Numbered from the stretch's first letter, positions 1 through 9,077 are shown. The stretch: DNA of 64,000 bases from Prevotella intermedia ATCC 25611 = DSM 20706 (GCF_001953955.1 NZ_CP019300.1:1798001-1862000), one strand, 5' to 3'. Made by a program: numbers and translations. The notes: generated by a model not told the origin, from the sequence alone.

Positions 1-122
1 TCTCGCAATATAGAAATTGCGTCAACATTGAGAAGCATTGATGCAAAATCGACAATGAGTTATCAATATTAGAATTACTCAACAGCCAAAAGCAATATTT
101 GCTCCGTCAGATGTTCATATGA
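1..122 (+). pseudogene. hsdS: 3' end of a second, convergent hsdS (specificity subunit) gene
   Basis: The plus strand reads as the C-terminal coiled-coil region of a type I specificity subunit and ends in the same residues (QKQYLLRQMFI then stop at 120-122) as the minus-strand hsdS it faces. The frame opens in frame 1 (SRNIEIASTLRSIDAK) and moves by one base at the A-run 45-48: four A's are present where five would keep the frame. The gene enters from outside the window, so its target-recognition domains are not visible. Convergent hsdS copies with identical 3' ends are typical of shufflable type I loci; the assignment is by sequence reading and context. Confidence 0.7.
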
Positions 123-150
123 ACATCTGACGGAGCAAATATTGCTTTTG
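87..150. repeat. 64-bp perfect palindrome at the junction of two convergent hsdS genes
   Basis: Positions 87-118 and 119-150 are perfect reverse complements (32-bp arms, no loop, centre ATAT). Each arm encodes the last 11 codons and stop of one hsdS gene, so the two coding regions overlap tail to tail by 8 bp (115-122). It may act as a hairpin terminator for both genes and gives a short homologous crossover site for inversion. Confidence 0.9.
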
Positions 151-1302
151 TGAATTGTAAGTTTTATAAGTAAATTAGCATTCTCTAATTGAGATTTCAA
201 TAAAGAGATAACATGACCTATTTCTTGTTGCTTATTAAGTGAGGGTATTTTGAATACTAACTGTTCAAAAGCTTCATAATTTAAATTTCTTCTAACAATA
301 CTTGCCCTTGTTCAGATACCAGCATGTAGTTGTATAAGGCATGATGCGTCTTTAGTAAAGCAGCAACATATTTTTTGTCAAAACCATCTGCTATCGAAAA
401 GACCTTATAGGAGGGTGAAACAATTCCTATATCGAATTTGTCATTGAAATTGATATTTCCCATCCATAAATTTTGGGGCTAAGTACTATATCATGGAGAT
501 GAATAATCTTGTACCCTACATTATTATCACTTGCTATATCTTTAGAGAAATAGTCTCGTTGTGAAAATATTCCATTCACAGTAGAACTTAAAATCTCATA
601 TTGATTATTTTCTTTGTTCTTTCCGAGCGTTCTATTAACATCTCTTCAATCCGAATAGACATACTATTATCAGCATAGAGTAGTCTATTACTTATTCCTT
701 GATTAGGGATTGCAACTTGTCAATGATTTTGTTTTGGGTAGAGATGCGGTCGTCAAGGAGGGATAGTAACTTGGCAATTTTGTTTTCTTCCTGTATTGAT
801 GTTGTAAAAACTGGGAAAGAGGAATATTCTTGCGAGTTGATACCTGGTTGTCCAGAACGTGCAGACATGATAGATACCCATCTCCAATATCTATGTGTAT
901 GTAATTGGGAAAACACAAAATAAGGATTGTGCGTTGTTACATTTGCCCTAATCAGGAAACCAGCATAATACAATTTTCCATCGGATTTTCTATAAAGATA
1001 AGTTTTACCAGTGCTTGCTCCTGTTCTTGCCAATAGAATGTCTCGCTCCTTTACTAGATAGTTATCCGACAACGTTCCATCTGGTGAAACAATATCTTTG
1101 TCATCATAAGTTGATGATGATTCGTCAATATCTGTGATACGAATATATTTGTTTTCCCCATCATAGGATTTCGCAGCAGCGTTCATACCATAATCGAGCC
1201 CTGTTGCAATATTCCCAAATGTTGTTTTTTCCCACTCCCCTTGAAACTCGGGAATCTCAGATTTGGGACATTGAGGACTTTTTTATCTTTATTTTCTGCC
1301 AT
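115..1302 (-). pseudogene. hsdS: Type I restriction specificity subunit HsdS, frame broken at several one-base deletions
   Basis: DNA-recognition subunit of the type I R-M complex. Read across frames it gives a full two-TRD HsdS: start at 1302 (MAENKDKKVLNVPNLRFP), TRD1 with YGMNAAAKSYDGENKYIRITDID and LLARTGASTGKTYLY, a central conserved helix (EENKIAKLLSLLDDRI), TRD2 with KNKENNQYEILSST and NLWMGNINFND, and a distal helix ending QKQYLLRQMFI. The frame is lost near 1250-1252, 696-700, 641-646, 471-474, 305-307 and 162-165; each is repaired by adding one base, nearly always to a mononucleotide run. The start lies 5 bp after the small upstream ORF. Either a decayed gene or a poor consensus over a locus of mixed alleles; the HsdS identity itself is secure. 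Confidence 0.8.
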
Positions 1303-1307
1303 AGTCA

Positions 1308-1471
1308 TTATTCTTTAATTTTCTTGATGAGTTCAGTTGCTGCAATGTCATGCATGAGAGTAAAGCCGAACCACTTTTTACCCAAGTCCTTGATAGAAGC
1401 TCCAATATGAGGTCGCAATTTGCGACCGATTCAGTTGATTGTCGTTTTGTATTTTCCTTATCTTTCGCCAT
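1308..1471 (-). pseudogene. Small basic ORF between hsdM and hsdS, one frameshift
   Basis: The ATG at 1471 opens MAKDKENTKRQSTES; the frame then appears to slip at the CC run 1426-1427 into RKLRPHIGASIKD followed by LGKKWFGFTLMHDIAATEL and a stop at 1308-1310. Adding one base gives a basic protein of roughly 54 residues. It lies 39 bp after hsdM and 5 bp before hsdS in the same orientation, so it belongs to the R-M operon. I do not recognise the family. The alternative reading, a 60-residue product in the original frame ending at 1289, overlaps the hsdS start and is less convincing. Confidence 0.45.
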
Positions 1472-1510
1472 AACTTCTTATTTTGAAATTATAAATTGAG
1501 ACCCAATATT

Positions 1511-3064
1511 TTACATTATTCCCAATTCTTTCAAATAACCTTCAATTTCTTTGTCAAGGTCGGCACGCTTGGCTTCCAGATCCTTGATTTCCTTCATTAC
1601 GGCATGGATGTCAATAGGTTCTTCCTCCTCGAAAGTATCAACATAACGAGGAATGTTGAGGTTGTAGTTGTTTTCGGCTATCTCCTCCAAAGTGGCAAGG
1701 TGGCTGTATTTCTCAATCTCCTTGCGATCACGGTAGGTGTCAACAATCTTCTGTATATGCTGTGGGCGCAGCTTGTTCTGTGTCTTTATCTTCTCAAAAT
1801 CCTTGCTGGCATCAATGAAGAGAATACTGTCGTCTTCCTTACGGCATTTCTTAAATACCAGAATACAGGTAGGGATGCTTGTGCCATAGAAGATGTTGGC
1901 AGGCAGGCCGATGATAGCATCCACATAGTTTTTCTTCTCAATGAGGAAGCGGCGGATTACACCCTCAGCATTTCCACGGAAGAGAACACCATGAGGAGCA
2001 ACGCAAGCCATAGTTCCACCCTCGTTTAAGTGATAAAGCATGTGGAGTATGAACGCATAATCAGCTGTCTTGCGTGGAGCAAGCCGTCCTGCCTTGCTGA
2101 AACGGTCATCATTGTTGAACTTATCAGCAGCACTCCACTCTGCAGAGAACGGAGGGTTGGCAACAACGGCATCAAACTGAGAGTCACCAAAAGCATCAGC
2201 TTCGAGTGTGTCGCCATTCTCAATACGGAAGTTGCTGAATTTGATGCCATGAAGGAGCATATTCATGCGGGCAAGATTGTAGGTCGTGGGATTCTTCTCC
2301 TGTCCGAATATCTCATTAGCATGTCCTATACTTGCTGCACGGAGCAGTAAAGAGCCGCTACCGCAGGTTGGATCATAAACATTGCGAAGGCGTGCATGGC
2401 CGAGGGTTACAATTTCAGCCAAGATACGGCTAACTTCCTGCGGAGTGTAAAACTCACCGGCTTTCTTTCCTGCACCGGCGGCAAACTGGCTGATCATATA
2501 CTCATAGGCATCGCCAAGAATATCAATCTCTTGTGAAGCCTCCACACCAAAGTCAATATCATCAAGAGCAAGAAGAACGTTGCTTACCAATGTATTCTTG
2601 TCATCGGCTGTTTTGCCCAACTTAGGTGAAGCAAGGTCTATGTCAGAAAAGAGTCCACCAAAATCCTCTTCGCTATCCTGTCCAAGCGTGCTGTCCTCTA
2701 TACGCTTCAATGAACGCTCAAGTATCGGCAGAATATTTTTTTTCTTTTTAATACTCTCAATAACGGATGAGAATAAGAAGCTGGGTTCTATGAAATAGCC
2801 AATGTTTTCGATACATTCGGTCTTTACGCTCTCCTGTAGCTCTTCTATATCAGCATCTTTCTCCATTGCCCATAATTCCTTGAACGTGACCTCATCATCC
2901 ACCAATGCATCATTGGCGTGTTTCTCTATCTTCTCCGACAAATACTTGTAGAAGATAAAGCCAAGGGTGAAATACATGAAGTCACTTGCCGACATATTGC
3001 CACGCAGTTTGTTAGCAACTTCCCAAAGTTGGTCACGGAGTTTCTGTTGTAATTCTTCGCTCAT
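1511..3064 (-). CDS. hsdM: Type I restriction-modification system, DNA methyltransferase subunit
   Basis: N6-adenine methyltransferase subunit; with HsdS it methylates the recognition site, and with HsdR it forms the restriction complex. 517 residues, the usual HsdM length. An N-terminal helical domain (LRDQLWEVANKLRGNMSASD) is followed by the SAM-binding motif I DPTCGSGSLL at about 231-240 and the catalytic NPPF at 303-306. The gene follows the peptidase gene with a 4-bp gap (3065-3068), which implies translational coupling. The frame is intact, in contrast to hsdS directly downstream. Identity is firm; whether the enzyme is active depends on hsdS. Confidence 0.97.
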   Translation of the reverse strand: MSEELQQKLRDQLWEVANKLRGNMSASDFMYFTLGFIFYKYLSEKIEKHANDALVDDEVTFKELWAMEKDADIEELQESVKTECIENIGYFIEPSFLFSSVIESIKKKKNILPILERSLKRIEDSTLGQDSEEDFGGLFSDIDLASPKLGKTADDKNTLVSNVLLALDDIDFGVEASQEIDILGDAYEYMISQFAAGAGKKAGEFYTPQEVSRILAEIVTLGHARLRNVYDPTCGSGSLLLRAASIGHANEIFGQEKNPTTYNLARMNMLLHGIKFSNFRIENGDTLEADAFGDSQFDAVVANPPFSAEWSAADKFNNDDRFSKAGRLAPRKTADYAFILHMLYHLNEGGTMACVAPHGVLFRGNAEGVIRRFLIEKKNYVDAIIGLPANIFYGTSIPTCILVFKKCRKEDDSILFIDASKDFEKIKTQNKLRPQHIQKIVDTYRDRKEIEKYSHLATLEEIAENNYNLNIPRYVDTFEEEEPIDIHAVMKEIKDLEAKRADLDKEIEGYLKELGIM

Positions 3065-3068
3065 ATCG

Positions 3069-3707
3069 TTATTTCTTTTTTTCGATTTTTATGGCATCAG
3101 CCAATGTAACTTTATTGACGTTTCCATTTGCCGTGAAATATGAATCACGGTATTTCGTATTTGAATGTTCATCAATAGAAATGACAGCATTCCAATAAGA
3201 AACTGGGGTAATGTCACTTCCTGGGTCTAAACAAAAGATTTTTTTTATTTTGTCATTTCGGGTTTCATATCCTATTGCTAACAAAGCGTGTCCGTCAACT
3301 TTATTATAATCAACCCCTATCATTAACGGTTTGTTGTCATCAATGCATCTTTTTAATGTTTCTATTGTTTCTTGTCGGCTTGCAATATAATTGCAATCGA
3401 CAATACTTTTTGCAGCAAATTGCAGTCCGTCTTTTATATCATCGGCAAAACCAAGCCCTTTTCTGATAAGTCCATCTTGCCTTTCAAGAAAATTTCTAAT
3501 AATACGTCCCTTTGAAGTGGAACGCTTAATATTATTTCCTTCTGTCACCTGTTTGTATGTAAATATGCGCAATATAATCAAATACATCATTAGAGAATAT
3601 ACTGCACAAGCACCATCAAGTTCACCTTGTCGCAGATGAACTTTTGAGGTGCCTCCTAATCTTACACCATCAGGCGTAAGTTCTAATGTATCTATTATTT
3701 TAATCAT
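3069..3707 (-). CDS. Papain-fold (C39-like) cysteine peptidase candidate inside the R-M operon
   Basis: 212 residues. A complete set of papain/C39-type active-site residues can be placed: Gln27 and Cys34 in RQGELDGACAVYSLM, His140 in DGHALLAIGYE, and Asp161 in FCLDPGSD. There is no signal peptide and no transporter domain, so it is probably cytosolic, unlike bacteriocin-processing C39 domains. It sits 1 bp after the hsdR stop and 4 bp before hsdM, on the same strand. Its base composition is visibly more AT-rich than hsdR and hsdM, as expected for inserted cargo. The peptidase fold is inferred from motifs only. Function is unknown; control of the restriction complex or a separate defence step would both fit the position. 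Confidence 0.6.
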   Translation of the reverse strand: MIKIIDTLELTPDGVRLGGTSKVHLRQGELDGACAVYSLMMYLIILRIFTYKQVTEGNNIKRSTSKGRIIRNFLERQDGLIRKGLGFADDIKDGLQFAAKSIVDCNYIASRQETIETLKRCIDDNKPLMIGVDYNKVDGHALLAIGYETRNDKIKKIFCLDPGSDITPVSYWNAVISIDEHSNTKYRDSYFTANGNVNKVTLADAIKIEKKK

Positions 3708-3708
3708 T

Positions 3709-6552
3709 CTATTCCCAACTAAATGTTCTTATAATAGAACGCAATTTATCGAGTATTCTTGTTAATACCTTGCGTCTTTTTATCAGTCCCAAGTGTTTAT
3801 CTTTCAATGCCTCTTGTATGATTTCTGGTTGTTCTTTTTGCAAGTAATCATATTCAGACAGGTAATGATTGAGAACCGTTACATCCAAGCCCTCTTCTTT
3901 TGCAAGTTTATCTACAGCATTGTTCCGCTCAGTCGTGATATAGTTGTTCAATCGTTCTTCAAGGTCGCTTGTACCATCAGACTGTTGTTTGCGTGCCATA
4001 AAGTTGTCTCGGTCATCATCCACATTCTGCTGTATAAAGCCATCAATCAGTTTTGCCTTGTTGCGTAACTCGGCATCTTTAATCATCGTATCAATAATAT
4101 ATGTACGTTTTTCCTTATAATCCACGCTATAAGGATTGAGATCAGCAATCAGTTCAAGTATGTAAGTTACATTGATAATATCACTATGCAACAATTCCAG
4201 ACAGAAATCAATATCATCAATACCTGACTCTGTTGAAGTTTCCGTGGGCTCTGCATCTTCGTCGGGCATCTGATTCTCTTCTGAAGGACTGCTACCCCCA
4301 GCAAATGTATCGTAAATATCAAGGTATTTGCTTCGGAAGTCCATAAACTGCTGCTCTGTCATACCAAGATCTGCAGCATCTTCTTCAAATTCATCGTAAA
4401 CCTGAATCTCTGCATGTTTCTTAATGACATCACGGAATGCAAGGATAAACAGCTTTTTATCTTTCTCGCTCTGCAGCAAATCTATGCTACTGGGAGTTGG
4501 GTATTGTTCTAAGAAGTTTGTCGTAAGTTCCTGATAATTCTTCTTGACTTCATTAAAAGGCGGACGGACAATATCTTCAAGGTTATTGCTGTTGCTGAAA
4601 AGCTTGATAGAAGCATCCACATTGCTTTTCAAATCACGGAAGCAAACAATCTTTCCAAAGCGTTTCTTTTCATTCAATACACGGTTTGTACGGCTGAATG
4701 CTTGTAACAATCCATGATAATCCATGTTCTTGTCCACATAGAGTGTGTTGAGTTTCTTGCTGTCAAAGCCCGTTAGGAACATACCGACTACCAGACAAAG
4801 GTCAAGCGACTTCATGTCTGCTTTCTTTTTCTTCATACGAAGATTGATGTCATCATAATATGCTCGGAAATTCTCTGTTGTAAAACTTGTACCGAACATA
4901 TCATTGTAATCATCCATAATAGCCTGTAGCTCATCTGCTTCGCCCGTGCTTTCACTCACATAGCTACCAGTGTTCATACCTGTAAGAGCGTCGTCCTGAC
5001 TGCTGTTGGATGCGTATGTAAACACGGCTCCGATTCTAATTTTGGGATCAAGGCTCTTGAATATTTTATAATATCGAATAAGCGTTGGCACAGACTGCAC
5101 GGCAAACAAAGCATCAAACTCACCGTCAAATGTTGACTTATTGAAATTATTAAGGATGAACTTGGCAATTTCCGTCATACGATTTTGGTCGGCGTTATCT
5201 ACATCTGCATTGCCATGATAATATTCTACGAGGAAACCAAGTACATTTTCATCAGCAATAGCATCCTTTATCAGATACTTATGAAGGCAGTTGCCGAAGA
5301 TTTCCTTTGTGGTGTGCCCATCCACAGCATTCTCAACAAAGATTGGTGTACCTGTAAATCCGAAGATTTGTGTATTGTCGAAAAACCTGACAATATTCTT
5401 ATGGCAATCTCCGAAATGACTGCGATGACACTCATCAAAAATCATCACAATACGAGAATGACGGATTTCTTCAATCCGATTGCTATACCACTGCTTACTG
5501 ACAGCAGCATTGAGCTTCTGGATGGTGGTGATGATAATTTTAGAATTTCCATGGAGACGCTTCACAAGTTCATCTGTGTTATCGGTACTGTCAACAGCAC
5601 CCGGCTCAAATGCCTCATATTCGGATTGCGTCTGTGTATCAAGGTCGTGCCTGTCAACCACAAACATGACTTTATCCACATCGTCCGATTCGGCTACAAG
5701 CTGGGCAGCCTTAAATGAAGTAAGCGTTTTTCCGGCACCAGTTGTATGCCATATATAGCCATTGCTATTGGAGTTCTTCACACGGTCAAGTATCTTCTCA
5801 ACGGCATAAAACTGGTAAGGACGCAACACCATCAGGCATTTATCTCCTTCGTGCAGTACGATATACTTGCCTATTATCTTGCCTAACGTGCATTTATCAA
5901 AGAAGTTGGTGGCAAACTTTTCCAGTTCATTGAAAGGGAGATTAGCCGCGTCTGTCCAATTGAACGTGAATTTGTAGCCACTATTCGGGTTGTTAGCAAA
6001 ATAGCGAGTATTAACGCCATTGGATATGACGAACAACTGGATGTAATCAAACAGACCGTGGAAAGAAGTCTTGTGGTAACGTTGTATCTGGTTGTATGCC
6101 TGTTTCAACTCTACCCCCCTACGCTTCAGCTCTATCTGAACCAAAGGTAAACCGTTTATCAGTATCGTCACGTCATAACGACACTTCTTTCTCCCTTCAA
6201 CTGTAATCTGATGGGAAACCTGAAACTCGTTCTGACACCAGTGGCTGCGGTTCAGGAATTCCACCCACAGGCGTTCTCCGCCATCCAGTTCAAGCGGAAA
6301 GAGGTCACGAAGTTTCTTTGCCTTTTCAAAACGTGTGCCACCCTCAAGATAAATCAGGATTTTCTCAAATTCGGCTTCGGTAAACTCGGTGCGTCCGGTT
6401 TCTTCCAGTCTCTTCCTGTTATGTTTCTCAAGTTGACTTTTGAAATTTGTCCGGAGATTTTTCTCTTCTTCAATCTGTACATATTCATAGTTCATTTGCT
6501 GAAGAGTAGCAATAAGTCCGTCCTCTAGAGCAGCTTCACTTTGTACTGGCAT
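3709..6552 (-). CDS. hsdR: Type I restriction system, endonuclease/translocase subunit
   Basis: Motor and nuclease subunit that translocates DNA and cuts away from unmethylated sites. 947 residues. The N-terminal PD-(D/E)xK nuclease shows Asp127 (RYDVTI) and Glu141/Lys143 (VQIELKRRG). A superfamily-2 helicase follows, with Walker A TTGAGKT ending at about 276 and the DEAD-type box DECH at 373-376. Further helicase motifs include FGFTGTPI and AFSRTNRVLN. The C-terminal part is helical and should contact HsdM. First large gene of the operon after the XRE regulator (about 40-bp gap). All expected motifs are intact. Confidence 0.96.
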   Translation of the reverse strand: MPVQSEAALEDGLIATLQQMNYEYVQIEEEKNLRTNFKSQLEKHNRKRLEETGRTEFTEAEFEKILIYLEGGTRFEKAKKLRDLFPLELDGGERLWVEFLNRSHWCQNEFQVSHQITVEGRKKCRYDVTILINGLPLVQIELKRRGVELKQAYNQIQRYHKTSFHGLFDYIQLFVISNGVNTRYFANNPNSGYKFTFNWTDAANLPFNELEKFATNFFDKCTLGKIIGKYIVLHEGDKCLMVLRPYQFYAVEKILDRVKNSNSNGYIWHTTGAGKTLTSFKAAQLVAESDDVDKVMFVVDRHDLDTQTQSEYEAFEPGAVDSTDNTDELVKRLHGNSKIIITTIQKLNAAVSKQWYSNRIEEIRHSRIVMIFDECHRSHFGDCHKNIVRFFDNTQIFGFTGTPIFVENAVDGHTTKEIFGNCLHKYLIKDAIADENVLGFLVEYYHGNADVDNADQNRMTEIAKFILNNFNKSTFDGEFDALFAVQSVPTLIRYYKIFKSLDPKIRIGAVFTYASNSSQDDALTGMNTGSYVSESTGEADELQAIMDDYNDMFGTSFTTENFRAYYDDINLRMKKKKADMKSLDLCLVVGMFLTGFDSKKLNTLYVDKNMDYHGLLQAFSRTNRVLNEKKRFGKIVCFRDLKSNVDASIKLFSNSNNLEDIVRPPFNEVKKNYQELTTNFLEQYPTPSSIDLLQSEKDKKLFILAFRDVIKKHAEIQVYDEFEEDAADLGMTEQQFMDFRSKYLDIYDTFAGGSSPSEENQMPDEDAEPTETSTESGIDDIDFCLELLHSDIINVTYILELIADLNPYSVDYKEKRTYIIDTMIKDAELRNKAKLIDGFIQQNVDDDRDNFMARKQQSDGTSDLEERLNNYITTERNNAVDKLAKEEGLDVTVLNHYLSEYDYLQKEQPEIIQEALKDKHLGLIKRRKVLTRILDKLRSIIRTFSWE

Positions 6553-6592
6553 ATTTATTATTCTTTAGTTATTATTTGTTTGACATATAAGG

Positions 6593-6811
6593 TTATTCTT
6601 TGGTTGACCTAAGTAATTCTCTCACATCAACCTTTAGCACCTTGGCGATTTCAAGAAGGTTCTCAAGGGACGGCTGCACTTTATTGGAACACCACCGAGA
6701 AACGGTATTCTCTGTACGACCTATTTCATTCGCCAGCCATTTGCCAGACAATTGTTTTTCTGCTAAAACAGCTTTAATCCTATTTATCGCCTTTTTCTGT
6801 TGATTTATCAT
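6593..6811 (-). CDS. XRE/Cro-type helix-turn-helix regulator of the R-M operon
   Basis: Small DNA-binding protein of 72 residues from the ATG at 6811 (MINQQKKAINRIKAVLAEKQ). The helix-turn-helix is SGKWLANEIGRTENTVSRWCSNKVQPSLENLLEIAKVL with a C-terminal extension. A longer frame starting at a TTG at 6838 would begin inside the promoter's TATCTTTG element, so I reject it. It is the first gene of the R-M operon and probably a controller-type repressor of its own promoter and of hsdR, by analogy with other XRE genes placed first in R-M operons. No operator could be defined. Confidence 0.85.
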   Translation of the reverse strand: MINQQKKAINRIKAVLAEKQLSGKWLANEIGRTENTVSRWCSNKVQPSLENLLEIAKVLKVDVRELLRSTKE

Positions 6812-6835
6812 TGTATATTGCAGAATACGTAAGTA

Positions 6836-6867
6836 CAAAGATACACTTTTAAGGTTATTTTTCCAAA
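6836..6867 (-). promoter_or_regulatory. Bacteroidetes-type promoter of the XRE-hsdR operon
   Basis: On the minus strand TTTG (6864-6867) is followed after 20 nt by TATCTTTG (6836-6843), the -33 and -7 elements of Bacteroidetes sigma-A promoters. Transcription should start near 6830, about 20 nt before the chosen XRE start at 6811. Confidence 0.7.
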
Positions 6868-6937
6868 CATAATTAAAAGTAATTGATTTTTCCGTATAAA
6901 ATTCTTGCTTTAGAATTGTATTTCAGCGGAAAATAAT

Positions 6938-7050
6938 TATCTTTGCACTATAAGATTAAGTGGTCTTTGAAGTAATGCAGAATAAAGAATTGGAAAGAAA
7001 CGCACTCGTTTCCAAGTCGTAACCCTTTTATCCTTTATTATTTCTTATTC
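6938..7050 (+). ncRNA. Candidate small RNA after an orphan promoter
   Basis: TATCTTTG at 6938-6945 is a good plus-strand -7 element, but the next gene starts at 7298 and has its own promoter at 7247. The transcript can fold: AATAAAG (6981-6987) pairs with CTTTATT (7033-7039), TTGG (6990-6993) with CCAA (7012-7015), and an inner AAACG/CGTTT hairpin closes a short loop. T-rich sequence follows. No family is recognised. The rest of 7050-7246 shows nothing I can call. Confidence 0.3.
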
Positions 7051-7246
7051 TATTGATTATCTGATAGATACAATATTTTTGAATCTTTTGCGAGCATATT
7101 GTCTACATACATAAATGAATAACACCTTCTTAGTCTAACTTCGATAATGGTATAATCTTACATTTCTACTACTTTTATCGGCCTGCTTATTCTTAAAAAA
7201 TACAAAAAGAGCATAATACAATAAGGAGTTTCCTGAGAAATTTAGT

Positions 7247-7254
7247 TATATTTG
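7247..7254 (+). promoter_or_regulatory. -7 element (TATATTTG) of the M6 protease gene
   Basis: Matches TAnnTTTG 44 bp before the ATG at 7298. The leader is AT-rich. Confidence 0.55.
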
Positions 7255-7297
7255 TGCCTCCATTAACAAAATTAAGTAATAATACAATTTATATCAA

Positions 7298-9049
7298 ATG
7301 AAAAAAATCTTATTCTCAATGCTTTTGTCGGTAACATTTACACTTCCGACACTTGCAATTCGTCCATTACAAAAGGTATGGACTGTTAAACAAAGCGACA
7401 GCACCAGCATCAAGATTCTTGTACATGGTGAAGGTGGTCGTACAGTGTTTTTCACATCACTCGATGGTAAAATCATCGTAAAAGGTGCTGACAACAATTT
7501 CTATCACGCAATTATACGCGATGGAGAACTTCACCCTTCAACTTACCTCGCGCACGAAGCGGGCGACCGTACAGCAGAAGAAAAGGCATTCTTGGCCGAA
7601 ACCAGAACCGAGAAGAATATGCACTTGCTAAAGCCTGTATCTGCACACGCTTCACACAAGGCACCACACAAGGCTATCAGCGCTTCTACTGAAGACGGTT
7701 TAGGCGCATTCAACAAGTCGGGTGTGGGCGGTATCAAGAGTATCGGAAAACCTCTCGTGCCTGCCATCATGGTAGAGTTTACAAACAAGAAGTTTCTACA
7801 AACGACGACTCCAGAGAAGATGACACGCTATTGCAACGAACCTGGCTACAACGAAGAAAAACTCTGCGTGGGTTCTGTAAAAGACTTCTTCGAATCTCAG
7901 AGCCGTGGTATGTTTGTACCAACCTTCGAGATAATAGGCCCTATCAAGGTAGACCACGCCTATTCATACTATGGCAAAAACGAGAACGTTGCACAGTTGC
8001 TGAGAGACGTTGTGAAGAAAGCCACAGAACAAGGCATCAGTTTCGACAAGTTCAAAGACCCCACTTCAGGCAAGGTAGAGCTTATCTGCTTGTTCTATGC
8101 AGGTCGCGGACAGGCTACCGAAGACCCAAACGACCCTCTTTACGAGAACTATATCTGGCCACAAGAGCAGGACATTGAAGAAAATATAGAAGGCACACAC
8201 TTCAATTCTTTCTTTGTTGGAAACGAGCTTGACCATTATGGAAAGCTCATGGGTATGGGTATCTTCTGCCACGAATTGGGGCATGCATTGGGCTTGCCAG
8301 ACTTCTACAACACCAATCCATACGTTACGCTACCTCGCAACCCATTCGGTTTCTGGTCTATCATGGACGCTGGTCCTTACGTGAACCGTGCAAACGCACC
8401 AATCGGTTACACAGCTTACGAACGTTCTTACTTAGGCTGGTTGAAGATAAAAGAACTCACAGAACCAGAGACTGTCAAGCTCGACCCAGTGTCAAACAAG
8501 GAAGGACAGTTGGCAGCAATCGTACGTTCACCCAACAGTCGTTTGGAGTATTTCATTCTTGAAAACAGAACTTCAGACACTTGGTATCCAAAAGAATACA
8601 AAGAAAACAGAGGCGGTGGTTACGAAACATTCACCTTCGGCGATGGCTTGATGTTGAGCCACTATGCTTACGACAAATATACTTGGGCAAGCAACAACGT
8701 GAACACCAATGCACAGAAGATGCGTGCATATATGATTCCTGCCGATGGCGAAAAGCTTAACTATAGCGCACACAGAGAAAACCTCTATGGTGTGAACAAG
8801 ATGAACATCGATAAGCTGACGTTCTACGACAAGACTTCGATTGAAAACGCTGTGCAAGACATCAAGGTTCACGAAGATGGAACCATTACTTTCGGTTACA
8901 GACAGCAGCCAAACAGCATTGAAAACATAACCGACAAGACAAAAGAGAGCGTGGGCGACGGCTACTACTACGACTTACAAGGACGCAGAGTGCTGAACCC
9001 AACACGCGGTATCTATATCCACAATGGCAAGAAAATCGTGGTGAAGTAA
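7298..9049 (+). CDS. Secreted M6-family zinc metalloprotease with Por-like C-terminal tail
   Basis: 583 residues. A signal peptide (MKKILFSMLLSVTFTLPTLA) is followed by a propeptide-like region and a metalloprotease domain with the zinc motif HELGHALGLPD; His325, Glu326 and His329 are the metal and catalytic residues, and the DFY that follows is typical of the M6 (immune inhibitor A-like) family. The last 35 or so residues (YYYDLQGRRVLNPTRGIYIHNGKKIVVK, with key residues GRR, NP, RGIYI and the basic end) resemble Prevotella T9SS sorting tails. Export through the T9SS pore SprA, also encoded here, is therefore likely. Single gene: own promoter before it, terminator after it. Substrate unknown; host protein degradation is plausible. 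Confidence 0.88.
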   Translation: MKKILFSMLLSVTFTLPTLAIRPLQKVWTVKQSDSTSIKILVHGEGGRTVFFTSLDGKIIVKGADNNFYHAIIRDGELHPSTYLAHEAGDRTAEEKAFLAETRTEKNMHLLKPVSAHASHKAPHKAISASTEDGLGAFNKSGVGGIKSIGKPLVPAIMVEFTNKKFLQTTTPEKMTRYCNEPGYNEEKLCVGSVKDFFESQSRGMFVPTFEIIGPIKVDHAYSYYGKNENVAQLLRDVVKKATEQGISFDKFKDPTSGKVELICLFYAGRGQATEDPNDPLYENYIWPQEQDIEENIEGTHFNSFFVGNELDHYGKLMGMGIFCHELGHALGLPDFYNTNPYVTLPRNPFGFWSIMDAGPYVNRANAPIGYTAYERSYLGWLKIKELTEPETVKLDPVSNKEGQLAAIVRSPNSRLEYFILENRTSDTWYPKEYKENRGGGYETFTFGDGLMLSHYAYDKYTWASNNVNTNAQKMRAYMIPADGEKLNYSAHRENLYGVNKMNIDKLTFYDKTSIENAVQDIKVHEDGTITFGYRQQPNSIENITDKTKESVGDGYYYDLQGRRVLNPTRGIYIHNGKKIVVK

Positions 9050-9077
9050 ACACCATTAATCTGTAAACACCAAAATC

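Noticed and set aside
6812..6838. Longer XRE regulator starting at TTG 6838
   Set aside because: The TTG is part of the promoter's TATCTTTG element, so it would precede the transcript start.
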